The notes under the pieces are model-generated. The model worked only from the letters and a program-made list of their open reading frames with translations, was not told the DNA's origin and ran no database searches. A DNA stretch of 64,000 bases, from assembly GCF_014649855.1 (NCBI RefSeq), contig NZ_BMTV01000008.1, positions 141,927-205,926 on the forward strand, given 5' to 3'. This document shows positions 19,210 through 27,404 of the stretch, one piece after another. The DNA comes from Streptomyces roseolus. Lineage in GTDB: Bacteria > Actinomycetota > Actinomycetes > Streptomycetales > Streptomycetaceae. Within the stretch, counting starts at the first letter, position 1, and every line of letters starts with the position of its first letter. The position numbers and the translations under genes are program-made.

Positions 19210-19830
19210 TCAGCGCACGCCGATGAGGTGCCCGAAGGCGACGACGTTGCCCTGGTAGCCGCCGCCCTTCTCGGAGAAGCCGCCGCCGCAGGTGATGACG
19301 CGGAGCTCGGCGCGGTCGGTGGCGCCGTACACCTTCTCGTCGGGGAAGGCGTCGTTGTCGTAGACCTCGACGGCGTCGACGGTGAAGACGGCCGTCTTCC
19401 CGTCCTCCCGGTCGATCTCGATCCGGTGCCCCTTCTTCAGGGCGCCGAGCGTGTAGAAGACGGCGGGGCCGCCGGCGTTGTCCACGTGGCCCGCGACGAT
19501 CGCGGTGCCCTTGGCACCGGGCGTGACGCCGTCCCCGTACCAGCCGGCGAGGTTCCGGTCCTCGGCCGGCGGCACCTCCAGGGAACCGTTCGCGGCGAGG
19601 CCGAGCCGGGTCATCGGCGCGTCCACGTCCGTCTCCGGGATGCGCAGCCGCACCGGCGGGGACGACGGCAGCGGGTCGGCGGCGGCGTCCGTGTGGACGC
19701 TCGGGCCGGCGGCGAAGGCCTGGGCGGCGGACGGGACGGGCGGGGTGACGTCCTGCGAGCCGTTCTGGACGAGCCAGAGGCCGACGCAGGCGGCCACCGC
19801 CAGGCCCCAGCCCTTGCTCCTGTTGCTCAC
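19210..19830 (-). CDS. Class F sortase
   Basis: This 206-residue protein has one N-terminal membrane anchor (WGLAVAACVGLWLVQ) and a Pro/Ala-rich linker, then a sortase domain. The catalytic His is in AGHVDN and the Cys in VITCGG. Class F enzymes are the actinobacterial sortases that process LPxTG-type or as yet undefined substrates. The gene directly upstream, with a signal peptide, an exported domain and a C-terminal membrane segment, is the natural partner, although I see no LPxTG in it. The spacer between the two is 136 bases, and they are probably co-transcribed. Confidence 0.88.
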   Translation of the reverse strand: MSNRSKGWGLAVAACVGLWLVQNGSQDVTPPVPSAAQAFAAGPSVHTDAAADPLPSSPPVRLRIPETDVDAPMTRLGLAANGSLEVPPAEDRNLAGWYGDGVTPGAKGTAIVAGHVDNAGGPAVFYTLGALKKGHRIEIDREDGKTAVFTVDAVEVYDNDAFPDEKVYGATDRAELRVITCGGGFSEKGGGYQGNVVAFGHLIGVR

Positions 19831-19966
19831 GTCGGTTCCTCACGAGGTCACGGGGACACGGGGATCGGGCATCGGGCGGAGAGGGGGAGAGGGGGAGAGG
19901 GGCGAAGGTCCCGCCCCCGGCCGGCCGTGTGCGGATGCCGGGCGGGGGCGGGACGGGGCGGTGTGA

Positions 19967-20479
19967 TCAGTGGCCCTGGGCGCCGCTCGCCCGGCGCCGC
20001 ATGAGCCACACACCGCCGACGGCGGCCGCGGCCAGCACCGCCGCGCCCGCCGTGACCTGGGCGGTGTCGGGGCCGATGCTGCCGCCGACACCGGTCTTGA
20101 CGTGACCGCTGGGCTCGCGGTGCTTCACGGTCAGCTCGCCGCGGGCGGTCCGGCCGTTGTCGCAGGCGACGGCGATCCAGTGGGTCCCGGGCCTGGCGTG
20201 CTGGGGCAGCGTGAACTGGCCCACCACGACCTCCTTGTGCGTGCTCGGGCGGAGCTGGAACTCTCCGGCGCCGACCGAGTTCGCGTCGCCGACGCCGTGG
20301 CCGTTCTTGCCGCAGGCCAGGGTGTTCACGGTGACGGTGGTGCCGGGGGACGCGGAGGAGGGGTAGATCTCCAGCGTCTGGGGGCCGTCGTCGTTCGCGT
20401 ACGCGGCCGGCGCGGCGAAGGCGCCGAGCGCGACGACCGTCAGCGCGGTTCCGGTGAGCAGGCGGGCAGTGGGGCGCAT
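19967..20479 (-). CDS. Exported membrane-anchored protein paired with the sortase
   Basis: The 170-residue protein has a cleavable signal peptide (TARLLTGTALTVVALGAFAAPAAYA), a beta-rich extracellular part (LEIYPSSASPGTTVTVNTLACG to ARGELTVKH) with two Cys, and a C-terminal hydrophobic segment ending in MRRRASGAQGH. The layout is that of a sortase substrate, but no LPxTG is present, so it may only be membrane-anchored. The ATG at 20479 has an excellent ribosome site (ggagga). The frame further upstream to 20539 crosses the palindrome and is not used. Function unknown. Confidence 0.7.
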   Translation of the reverse strand: MRPTARLLTGTALTVVALGAFAAPAAYANDDGPQTLEIYPSSASPGTTVTVNTLACGKNGHGVGDANSVGAGEFQLRPSTHKEVVVGQFTLPQHARPGTHWIAVACDNGRTARGELTVKHREPSGHVKTGVGGSIGPDTAQVTAGAAVLAAAAVGGVWLMRRRASGAQGH

Positions 20480-20508
20480 GGTGGGGTCCTCCGGGGCGCG
20501 CGGTCGTT

Positions 20509-20534
20509 CGGTCGTACGGTCTTCCGTACGACCG
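20509..20534. promoter_or_regulatory. Perfect inverted repeat upstream of the sortase operon
   Basis: Eleven bases at 20509-20519 (CGGTCGTACGG) are perfectly mirrored at 20524-20534 around TCTT. A half copy (CGGTCGTTCGG) begins at 20501. The position, 30-55 bases before the start codon, suits an operator. Confidence 0.45.
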
Positions 20535-20721
20535 AGCAAACGGCCCCGGCGCGCCGCCCGCCTGCTGATGGCGCGTCAGGATTGCTCCGTCCGATACGGC
20601 GCGTCGGCTGGAGGCGGTGCGTTTCCGCAGGTCAGAGCTGGTTGTGGGCCGTCGGGCGAGGTGGCGTGCCGAACGGGTGAGCGGGCCCCGGGGAAGGTCC
20701 GCGCACACCCCGGCCGCTCCG

Positions 20722-21531
20722 TCAGTCCTCGTCCTCCGGGGCGTTCTTGCCGCCCTTGCGCCGGGCGAGGGCCTCCAGCCACGCCTGGGCGTCGGCGCCG
20801 AAGTCGCGGCTTCCGACCTCGTGGTGCGCGGCGACGAACCGCAGCGCCTTCGGCTGGTCCCTCCAGTAGCCGTCGCGGCCCTGCCGGAACCGGCGCAGGA
20901 AGATCTCGGACCCGACCGCGTTGGTGTGGAAGGTCAGCTCCACCTGCGACGGGCGGCCCTCCCCGCCCCGCCGGTCGGTCAGCCTGAAGCCCTGCCACAG
21001 GTAGAGGTGGTACTCCGCCGAGCTGATCGAGTTCTCGTGGACGCGGGAGCTCTCGAAGGCGTACCCCTCGGCCTCGAAGGCGTCGAGGACGGCCTCGTGC
21101 AGCGGCAGCGTCTCCACCCGCACCGGGTCCAGGTCCGTCGCCGCCTTGACGCCGACCGCCTCGACCTCGGTCCGGACGCCGATCGAGACGCCGAGCCGCT
21201 CGCCGCGCATCTCGTTCGGCGGCGTCTCCCACTTGAGGCGCTCGGAGAACGGGATGCGCCGCTCCTCGCCCTTCTTCAGCTCGAACCAACCGCTGGCGCT
21301 GGGGTAGCAGAGCGTCGCGCCGTCGTCCTTGCCGTCGTCGTCCCCCTTGTGCGCCAGGGACGCGTTGACCACCATCCGCATGCGTATCGACTCGATCTTC
21401 AGGTCGCGCTCGGGCGCGCGGACCACGACCTCGCCCTTCAGCTTCCCGCCCGGGCGGACCGGCTCGTCGGGGACGATCGTGTCGATCTCCAGCGGGATCC
21501 CGCCACTGCCGAAAAGTCTCTTGAACACCAT
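20722..21531 (-). CDS. Spo0M-like sporulation control protein
   Basis: The 269-residue protein has an arrestin-like beta-sandwich of the SpoOM family: IDTIVPDEPVRPGGKLKGEVVVRAPERDLKIESI at the start (only part of this is diagnostic), then IPFSERLKWETP and LGVSIGVRTEVEAVGVKAATDLDPV. A C-terminal region ends in charged residues. Bacillus Spo0M affects sporulation and the cytoskeleton; the Streptomyces role is not settled. There are no membrane segments. It is separated from the aminotransferase gene by 9 bp on the same strand and may be co-transcribed with it. Confidence 0.85.
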   Translation of the reverse strand: MVFKRLFGSGGIPLEIDTIVPDEPVRPGGKLKGEVVVRAPERDLKIESIRMRMVVNASLAHKGDDDGKDDGATLCYPSASGWFELKKGEERRIPFSERLKWETPPNEMRGERLGVSIGVRTEVEAVGVKAATDLDPVRVETLPLHEAVLDAFEAEGYAFESSRVHENSISSAEYHLYLWQGFRLTDRRGGEGRPSQVELTFHTNAVGSEIFLRRFRQGRDGYWRDQPKALRFVAAHHEVGSRDFGADAQAWLEALARRKGGKNAPEDED

Positions 21532-21540
21532 GGCCGCAGG

Positions 21541-22341
21541 CTAACCGGCGGAACCGTCCCCGTCACCGGAATCGATCTCCTCGCCCGGCACCTCCGCGTA
21601 GGCCCCCAGGACCCGTGCCATCAGCGCCTCGTCCACCGGGTACGTCACCCCGTCGACCGCCGTCACGGGAGCGATCGTGCGCGAGTTGGCGGTGAAAGCG
21701 GCCCGGAACCCCGGCAACTCGCCCAGGGCGACCGGGCGGTGGACCGACGGCAGCCGGGGTGCGAGCAGCGCCATGGTGATCCCGGTGAGGTGCGGCGCCG
21801 TCGGCCACACCAGCGAAGTGCCGTCCCAGAAGGCGATGTTGGCGACCGCGCCCTCGGCGACCTCGCCCGCCGGCGTCGTCAGCAGCGCCCCGTCGAAGCC
21901 GGCCCGGCGCGCCGCGTCGCCGTGGTACGTCTGCCCGAAGCCGCCCAGGTGCTTGAGGTGCGCCGCCGGGCGCAGGTAGTCGACGGCCGTCAGCCGCTGC
22001 GGCGCGCCGAGGCCGTCGGGCGCGGCCTCGCGGACGGTGACGACCACCCGGACCCGGGGGCCGTCCCCGTACACGTACACCCGCGCCGAGGAGTCCCGCC
22101 GGCCGGAGGCCCCGACGGCCCGCGCGAGGAGGTCCCGGACCCGTCCGCCGGGCAGCGGCTCGCCGAACAGCTCGCGGGTGGCCCGGTCGAGGCGGTCGAG
22201 GTGCAGGCCGAGGCCCTTCACCCGGCCGTCCCGCACCTGCATCGCGGTGAAGTGGCCGTAGCCGCTCAGCACGGCCGCGAGGGAGGCGGGGTCGGCGGCC
22301 GGGACGCCGTCGATCTCGATGTGCGCGGGCGAAGTCGTCAT
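21541..22341 (-). CDS. Class IV aminotransferase-like PLP enzyme
   Basis: The 266-residue protein has the fold-type IV layout: IEIDGVPA at the start, a Lys in AAHLKHLGG that should bind PLP, and GEVAEGAVANIAFWDGTSLVWP as the substrate-side loop. Relatives include branched-chain aminotransferase and aminodeoxychorismate lyase; the specific reaction cannot be assigned. I prefer the ATG at 22341 to the frame start at 22395. On the minus strand TACGGT (22353-22348) sits six bases before that ATG, the leaderless pattern seen repeatedly here. Confidence 0.8.
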   Translation of the reverse strand: MTTSPAHIEIDGVPAADPASLAAVLSGYGHFTAMQVRDGRVKGLGLHLDRLDRATRELFGEPLPGGRVRDLLARAVGASGRRDSSARVYVYGDGPRVRVVVTVREAAPDGLGAPQRLTAVDYLRPAAHLKHLGGFGQTYHGDAARRAGFDGALLTTPAGEVAEGAVANIAFWDGTSLVWPTAPHLTGITMALLAPRLPSVHRPVALGELPGFRAAFTANSRTIAPVTAVDGVTYPVDEALMARVLGAYAEVPGEEIDSGDGDGSAG

Positions 22342-22381
22342 GCCCTCACCGTAGTCCGGAGGAGGTGCGGAAAATCCCCGC

Positions 22382-22412
22382 TTGACCTCAACCAAACTTG
22401 AGGTACCAGGAT
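22382..22412 (+). promoter_or_regulatory. SoxR-type box inside a 19-bp-spaced promoter
   Basis: TTGACC (22382-22387) and CAGGAT (22407-22412) are 19 bp apart, the over-long spacing typical of MerR-family activation. Within the spacer is the 18-mer CCTCAA-n6-TTGAGG (22386-22403), matching the SoxR site of enterics and Streptomyces. The start codon is eight bases after the -10. Confidence 0.75.
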
Positions 22413-22419
22413 CCTCGGC

Positions 22420-23031
22420 ATGGACATCACGAACGCCACCACCGCCGCCCGGACCGCCCCCCTGACCCTCGCCCTCGTCGTCGCCAGCGACCGCGAAGGC
22501 CGCTTCGCCCCCGTGATCGCCGACTGGTTCCGCTCCCGCGTCGCCGAGCGCGAGGACTTCGCCCTCACCGTCCTCGACCTCGCCGAGGTCACCCTCCCCA
22601 CCTCACTCTCCTACGACCCCGACCCCGCCGTCCGCGCCGAACTCGCCCGCGTCACCCCGGTCCTGGAGGCCGCCGACGCCTTCGTCGTCCTCACCCCCGA
22701 GTACAACCACTCCTTCCCCGCCTCCCTCAAGAACCTCATCGACCGCCACTACACCCAGTGGCGCGCCAAGCCCGTCGGCTTCGTCTCCTACGGAGGGATC
22801 TCCGGCGGCATCCGGGCCGTCGAGCAGCTCCGCCAGGTCTACGCCGAGATGCACGCCGTGACCGTCCGCGACGGCGTCGTCCTGCCCAACGCCCACGGGC
22901 AGTTCGACGAGGACGGCCGGTTCAAGGACCCGACCGGGCCCGAGGCCGGCGCCAAACTCATGCTCGACCAGCTCGCCTGGTGGGGCACCGCCCTGCGCGA
23001 CGCCAAGGCCGTCCGCCCCTACGCCGCCTGA
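22420..23031 (+). CDS. NADPH-dependent FMN reductase, likely SoxR target
   Basis: This 203-residue flavodoxin-like reductase has LTLALVVASDREGRFAPVIADW for FMN phosphate binding, the family signature TPEYNHSFPASLKNLID (near residue 90), and PVGFVSYGGISGGIRAVEQLR. Relatives reduce FMN, quinones or azo compounds. From memory, the equivalent S. coelicolor gene (SCO2478) is one of the few SoxR targets, and the SoxR box here agrees. It is followed within 9 bp by an ABC exporter pair, so the operon would couple reduction and export of redox-active compounds. Leaderless translation is likely. Confidence 0.9.
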   Translation: MDITNATTAARTAPLTLALVVASDREGRFAPVIADWFRSRVAEREDFALTVLDLAEVTLPTSLSYDPDPAVRAELARVTPVLEAADAFVVLTPEYNHSFPASLKNLIDRHYTQWRAKPVGFVSYGGISGGIRAVEQLRQVYAEMHAVTVRDGVVLPNAHGQFDEDGRFKDPTGPEAGAKLMLDQLAWWGTALRDAKAVRPYAA

Positions 23032-23040
23032 GGTGCCGTC

Positions 23041-24786
23041 ATGACCCTGCTCCGCCTCCTCGCCGGGCGGCTGCGCCCGCACCGCGCCCGGCTCGTCTTA
23101 CTCGTCCTGCTCCAGCTGGTCCAGAGCCTCGCCTCGCTCGCCCTGCCCGCGCTCAACGCCGGCGTCATCGACGAGGGCGTCCTCCGCGGCGACACCGGCC
23201 GCGTCCTGTCCGGCGGCGCCGTCATGGCCGCCGTCACCCTCCTCCAGGCCGCCGCGGCCGCCGCCGTCACCTGGACCGCCGCCCGGATCGCCCTCTCCGT
23301 CGCCCGCGACCTGCGCTCCGAGGTCTTCCGGCGGATCCAGGACCTCTCCGTCCTGGAACGGGGCCGCTTCGGCACCGCCTCGCTCATCACCCGCGCCACC
23401 AACGACGTCCAGCAGGTGCAGACCTTCGCCGTCCTCGCGCTCACCATGCTGGTCGCCGCCCCGCTGCTGTGCGTCGGCGGGCTCGCGATGGCCCTGCGCC
23501 AGGACGTGCCGCTCGCCCTCGTCCTGCTGCTCTTCGTCCCCGTCATGACCCTCGCCGTCGGCACCGTCGTGCTCCGCATGCGGCCCCTCTTCCGGGGCAT
23601 GCAGGAGCACCTCGACGGGGTCACCCGGGTGCTGCGCGAGCAGATCACCGGCGCCCGGGTCGTCCGCGCCTTCGTCCGCGACGGCCACGAGCGCGCCCGC
23701 TTCGCCGGCGCCAACACCGCCCTCCTCGACACCGGCCTCCGGGCCGGCCGCCTCCAGGCCGTCATGTACCCGGTCGTCCTGCTGGTCTGGGAGGCCACCA
23801 CCATCCTCCTCGTCTGGGCCGGCGCCCACCGCATCGACTCCGGCGCCGTCCAGGCCGGCACCCTCGTCGCCTTCCTCGGCTACCTCCTCCAGACCGCCAT
23901 GTCCGTGATGATGGCGCTCTTCCTCCTCATGCACCTGCCCCGGGCCGAGGCCGGCGCCGCCCGCGTCCGCGACGTCCTCGCCACCACCCCCGCCCTCGCC
24001 CGCACGTCCTCCACCACCCCCGCCCCCGCCGCCGTCCCCGGCTCCGGACACCTCGCCCTGGAGGACGTCACCTTCCGCTACCCCGGCGCCGAGGAACCCG
24101 TCCTCGACGGCGTCACCCTGCACGCCGCCCCCGGCGAGACCACCGCGGTCATCGGCGCCACCGGCAGCGGCAAGTCCACCCTCCTCGGCCTGGTGCCCCG
24201 GCTCCTCGACGCCACCGGAGGACGGGTCCTCCTCGACGGCGCCGACGTCCGCGCCCTCGATCCCGCGGTCACCGCCGCCACCGTCGGGCTCGTCCCCCAG
24301 AAGCCGTACCTCTTCTCCGGCACCATCGCCTCCAACCTCCGGTACGGAAGGCCCGCCGCCACCGACGAGGAGCTGTGGCACGCCCTGGAGACCGCCCAGG
24401 CCGCCGACTTCGTCCGCGCCCTGGAACAGGGGCTCGACGCTCCCGTCAGCCAGGGCGGCGCCAACCTCTCCGGCGGCCAGCGCCAGCGGCTCGCCATCGC
24501 CCGGGTCCTCGTCGCCCGCCCCCGCCTCTACCTCTTCGACGACTCCTTCTCCGCCCTCGACAACGCCACCGACGCCCGGCTGCGCGCCGCCCTGCGCCGC
24601 GAGACCGCCGACGCCGCCGTCGTCCTCGTCGCCCAGCGGGTCTCCACCATCCGCCACGCCGACCGGATCGTCGTCCTCGACCGGGGCCGCGCCGTCGGCA
24701 CCGGCACCCACGAGGAACTCCTGGCGAACAGCCCCGCCTACCGGGAGATCGTCCGCTCCCAGCCCACCGAGGAGGCCGCCGCGTGA
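23041..24786 (+). CDS. ABC exporter half, degenerate ATP site (subunit 1)
   Basis: The 581-residue protein has six membrane segments then an ATPase domain. Walker A is GATGSGKST and the signature is canonical (LSGGQRQ). After Walker B the catalytic Glu is replaced by Asp (YLFDDSFSALD) and the switch His by Gln (VAQRVST). That is the degenerate half of heterodimeric exporters such as TM287/288 or BmrC. It starts 9 bp after the FMN reductase and its stop overlaps the next start (GTGA), so reductase and exporter are one operon. Export of a redox-active metabolite is inferred from the SoxR box. Confidence 0.9.
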   Translation: MTLLRLLAGRLRPHRARLVLLVLLQLVQSLASLALPALNAGVIDEGVLRGDTGRVLSGGAVMAAVTLLQAAAAAAVTWTAARIALSVARDLRSEVFRRIQDLSVLERGRFGTASLITRATNDVQQVQTFAVLALTMLVAAPLLCVGGLAMALRQDVPLALVLLLFVPVMTLAVGTVVLRMRPLFRGMQEHLDGVTRVLREQITGARVVRAFVRDGHERARFAGANTALLDTGLRAGRLQAVMYPVVLLVWEATTILLVWAGAHRIDSGAVQAGTLVAFLGYLLQTAMSVMMALFLLMHLPRAEAGAARVRDVLATTPALARTSSTTPAPAAVPGSGHLALEDVTFRYPGAEEPVLDGVTLHAAPGETTAVIGATGSGKSTLLGLVPRLLDATGGRVLLDGADVRALDPAVTAATVGLVPQKPYLFSGTIASNLRYGRPAATDEELWHALETAQAADFVRALEQGLDAPVSQGGANLSGGQRQRLAIARVLVARPRLYLFDDSFSALDNATDARLRAALRRETADAAVVLVAQRVSTIRHADRIVVLDRGRAVGTGTHEELLANSPAYREIVRSQPTEEAAA

Positions 24787-26645
24787 CCACCGCGACCGCA
24801 CCCCGCCCCGCCGCCCCCGCCCGCCGCGGCCCCGCCCCCCAGCAGGGCGGCGGGCCCGGCGCGCCCGGCACGCCCTCCCTGGAGCGCTCCCTCCGCTTCC
24901 GCGCCTCCGCGATCCGCCTGCTGCGCACCCTCGCCCCCGACCGGGCCCGGCTCGCCGCCGCGCTCGCCGCCGGCGCCGTCGCCGTCGGCCTCGCCGTCCT
25001 GATCCCGCTCCTCCTCGGCCGCGCCACCGACCTCGTCCTCGCCGGCGCCGCCGGGCCGGGCGGCGTCGACTTCGCCGCCGTCGGCCGGCAGCTCGCCCTC
25101 GCCGCGGTGACCGTCGCCGCCGTCTCCCTGCTCACCTGGGTCCAGCAGCGCCTCGTCACCGACGTCGTCCAGCGGGCCGGCCACCGGCTGCGCGAGCGGG
25201 CCCAGCACAAGCTGGCCCGGCTGCCGCTCGGCTACCTCGACGGGCAGCCGCGCGGCGAGGTCCTCTCCCGCGCCACCAACGACGTCGACAACGTCACCCA
25301 GACCCTCCAGCAGGCGCTCAGCCAGATGATCAGGGCCGTCCTCACTCTCCTCGGCGTGCTCGCGATGATGCTCTGGATCTCCCCGGGGCTCGCCCTCGTC
25401 GCCCTCGGCACCGTGCCCGTCTCGCTCGGCCTGGCCGCCCTCGTCGCCCGCCGCGCCCAACCGCAGTTCGTGAAGCAGTGGGCGGTCACCGGGCGGCTCG
25501 GCGGCCACGCCGAGGAGACCATCACCGGCCACACCGAGGTCGTCGCCTTCGGCCGCCGCGACGAGGCCGTCCGCCGCTTCGACGAGCTCGGCGAGGAGCT
25601 GTACCGGGCCGGGCTCCGCGCCCAGGTCGTCTCCGGCCTCGTCCAGCCCGCCGTCACCCTCGCCGGCAACCTCGGCTACGTCCTGATCGCCGTCCTCGGC
25701 GGCCTGAGGGTGGCGAGCGGCACCCTCACCGTCGGCGACGTCCAGGCCTTCGTCCAGTACTCCTACGAGTTCAACGGCCCGGTCAACCAGGTCGCCGCGA
25801 TGGCGAGCCTGCTCCAGTCCGGCGTCGCCTCCGTCGAACGGGTCTTCGACCTCCTCGACGCCGAGGAGGAGCGCCCGGACCCGGCCGACCCCGAGAAGCC
25901 CGCCGTGCGGCGCGGCCGGGTCGTCTTCGAGCACGTCTCCTTCCGCTACGAGCCGGACCGGCCGCTCGTCGACGACCTCTCCCTCACCGTCGAACCCGGC
26001 CGCACCGTCGCCCTCGTCGGCCCCACGGGCGCCGGCAAGACCACCCTGGTCAACCTGCTGCTGCGGTTCCACGAGCCGACCGGCGGCCGGATCCTCCTCG
26101 ACGGCGTCGACACCGCCCGGATGGACCGGGAGGAGCTGCGCTCCGGCATCGGCATGGTCCTCCAGGACACCTGGCTCTTCGGCGGCACCCTCGCCGAGAA
26201 CATCGCCTACGGGGTCCCCGGGGAGGTCTCCCGCGAACGGGTAGTCGCCGCCGCCGAGGCCGTCCACGCCGACCGCTTCATCCGTACCCTCCCCGACGGC
26301 TACGACACCGTCCTCGACGAGGACGGCGGCGGCCTCAGCGCCGGCGAGCGCCAGCTGGTCACGCTGGCCCGCGCCTTCCTCTCCGAACCGGTGATCCTCG
26401 TCCTCGACGAGGCCACCAGCTCCGTCGACACCCGCACCGAACTCCACGTCCAGCGCGCCATGTCCGCCCTGCGGGCCGGCCGCACCAGCTTCGTCGTCGC
26501 CCACCGGCTCTCCACGGTCCGGGACGCCGACACCATCGTGGTCATGGACGGCGGCGGCATCGCCGAGCAGGGCACCCACGAGGAGCTGCTCGCCCGCGGC
26601 GGCGCGTACGCCCGGCTGTACGAAGCGCAGTTCGCGACCGGCTGA
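24783..26645 (+). CDS. ABC exporter half, consensus ATP site (subunit 2)
   Basis: This 620-residue partner of the preceding gene has a Pro/Ala-rich N-terminal extension of about 40 residues, six membrane segments and an ATPase domain. It has Walker A GPTGAGKTT, an intact catalytic Glu (LVLDEATSSVD) and switch His (VAHRLST). Its signature motif is altered (LSAGERQ). Together with subunit 1 this gives exactly one competent and one degenerate ATP site. The GTG start overlaps the upstream stop as GTGA. The pair is paralogous to the pair at 38.7-42.4 kb. Confidence 0.9.
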   Translation: MTTATAPRPAAPARRGPAPQQGGGPGAPGTPSLERSLRFRASAIRLLRTLAPDRARLAAALAAGAVAVGLAVLIPLLLGRATDLVLAGAAGPGGVDFAAVGRQLALAAVTVAAVSLLTWVQQRLVTDVVQRAGHRLRERAQHKLARLPLGYLDGQPRGEVLSRATNDVDNVTQTLQQALSQMIRAVLTLLGVLAMMLWISPGLALVALGTVPVSLGLAALVARRAQPQFVKQWAVTGRLGGHAEETITGHTEVVAFGRRDEAVRRFDELGEELYRAGLRAQVVSGLVQPAVTLAGNLGYVLIAVLGGLRVASGTLTVGDVQAFVQYSYEFNGPVNQVAAMASLLQSGVASVERVFDLLDAEEERPDPADPEKPAVRRGRVVFEHVSFRYEPDRPLVDDLSLTVEPGRTVALVGPTGAGKTTLVNLLLRFHEPTGGRILLDGVDTARMDREELRSGIGMVLQDTWLFGGTLAENIAYGVPGEVSRERVVAAAEAVHADRFIRTLPDGYDTVLDEDGGGLSAGERQLVTLARAFLSEPVILVLDEATSSVDTRTELHVQRAMSALRAGRTSFVVAHRLSTVRDADTIVVMDGGGIAEQGTHEELLARGGAYARLYEAQFATG

Positions 26646-26664
26646 GGGACCGTACGGTGGGGGC

Positions 26665-27009
26665 GTGACCGACCAGAAGCCGGGCGCGCCCACCGCCCTC
26701 ACCGTGACCACGACCACCGACAGCCGGGAGAAGGCGGAGGCGCTCGCGCGCGGCGCCGTCGAGGCCAGGCTCGCCGCATGCGCCCAGGTCACCGGGCCCG
26801 TGACCTCCGTCTACCACTGGAAGTCGGCCGTCGAGACCGCCGAGGAGTGGCAGGTCCTCTACAAGACCACCGAGGGCCGGTACGCCGCCCTGGAGGCCCA
26901 CCTCCTCGCCGCGCACGACTACGAGACCCCGGAGATCCTGGCCGTCCCGGTCGTCCACGGCTCCGCCGCCTATCTGGAATGGCTGGAAACCGAGGTCGGC
27001 ACTTCGTGA
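26665..27009 (+). CDS. cutA: CutA1-like divalent-ion tolerance protein
   Basis: The 114-residue trimeric CutA-family protein has TTTDSREKAEALARGAVEARLAACAQ at the start (start of the beta-alpha unit), the diagnostic VTSVYHWKSAVETAEEWQVLYKTT in the middle, and YETPEILAVPVVHGSAAYLEWL at the end. The exact physiological role is unsettled in bacteria. TACGGT at 26653-26658 lies six bases before the GTG, indicating a leaderless transcript. Its stop overlaps the GTG of the next gene. Confidence 0.93.
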   Translation: MTDQKPGAPTALTVTTTTDSREKAEALARGAVEARLAACAQVTGPVTSVYHWKSAVETAEEWQVLYKTTEGRYAALEAHLLAAHDYETPEILAVPVVHGSAAYLEWLETEVGTS

Positions 27010-27404
27010 CCCTGCCATTCTTCGTCTACGGCACGCTCCGCCCCGGCGCGCGCCACCACGACCGGCTCCTCCTCGGGCGCACCGCCACCGAGGAGGACGC
27101 CCTCCTCCCGGGCGCGCTCCTCCACGACGGCCCCGGCCACCCGTACGCCGTCCCCGGCGAGGGCACGGTCCGCGGCAGCCTGGTGACCCCGGTCCCCGAG
27201 GCGTACGGCGAACTCCTCGACGCCCTCGACCGGTTGGAGTACGAGGCCGGGTACGAGCGGGCGGCCCTCGACACCGTCCGCACCGGAGACGGCGCCGCCG
27301 TCCGCGCCTGGGTCTACCTCGCCGCCCCCGGCACCCCGGTCGGCCCGCTCATCGCCTCCGGCGACTGGTTCAGCCGCGTTCCAGACGCACCGCGCACACC
27401 TTGA
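27006..27404 (+). CDS. Gamma-glutamylcyclotransferase-like protein
   Basis: The 132-residue protein of the GGCT/AIG2 fold starts LPFFVYGTLRPGARHH, the signature that binds the gamma-glutamyl group. LLDALDRLEYEAGYERA supplies the conserved Glu. The GTG overlaps the cutA stop (GTGA), so the two are coupled. The last 35 bases overlap the convergent nitrate reductase gene. The substrate may be a gamma-glutamyl amine or peptide. Confidence 0.85.
   Translation: MTLPFFVYGTLRPGARHHDRLLLGRTATEEDALLPGALLHDGPGHPYAVPGEGTVRGSLVTPVPEAYGELLDALDRLEYEAGYERAALDTVRTGDGAAVRAWVYLAAPGTPVGPLIASGDWFSRVPDAPRTP

Noticed and set aside
23098..24801. Long minus-strand frames opposite the ABC genes
   Set aside because: They are Gly/Asp/Glu/Val-rich shadows with no domain. 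The ABC frames have intact motifs and correct codon bias.
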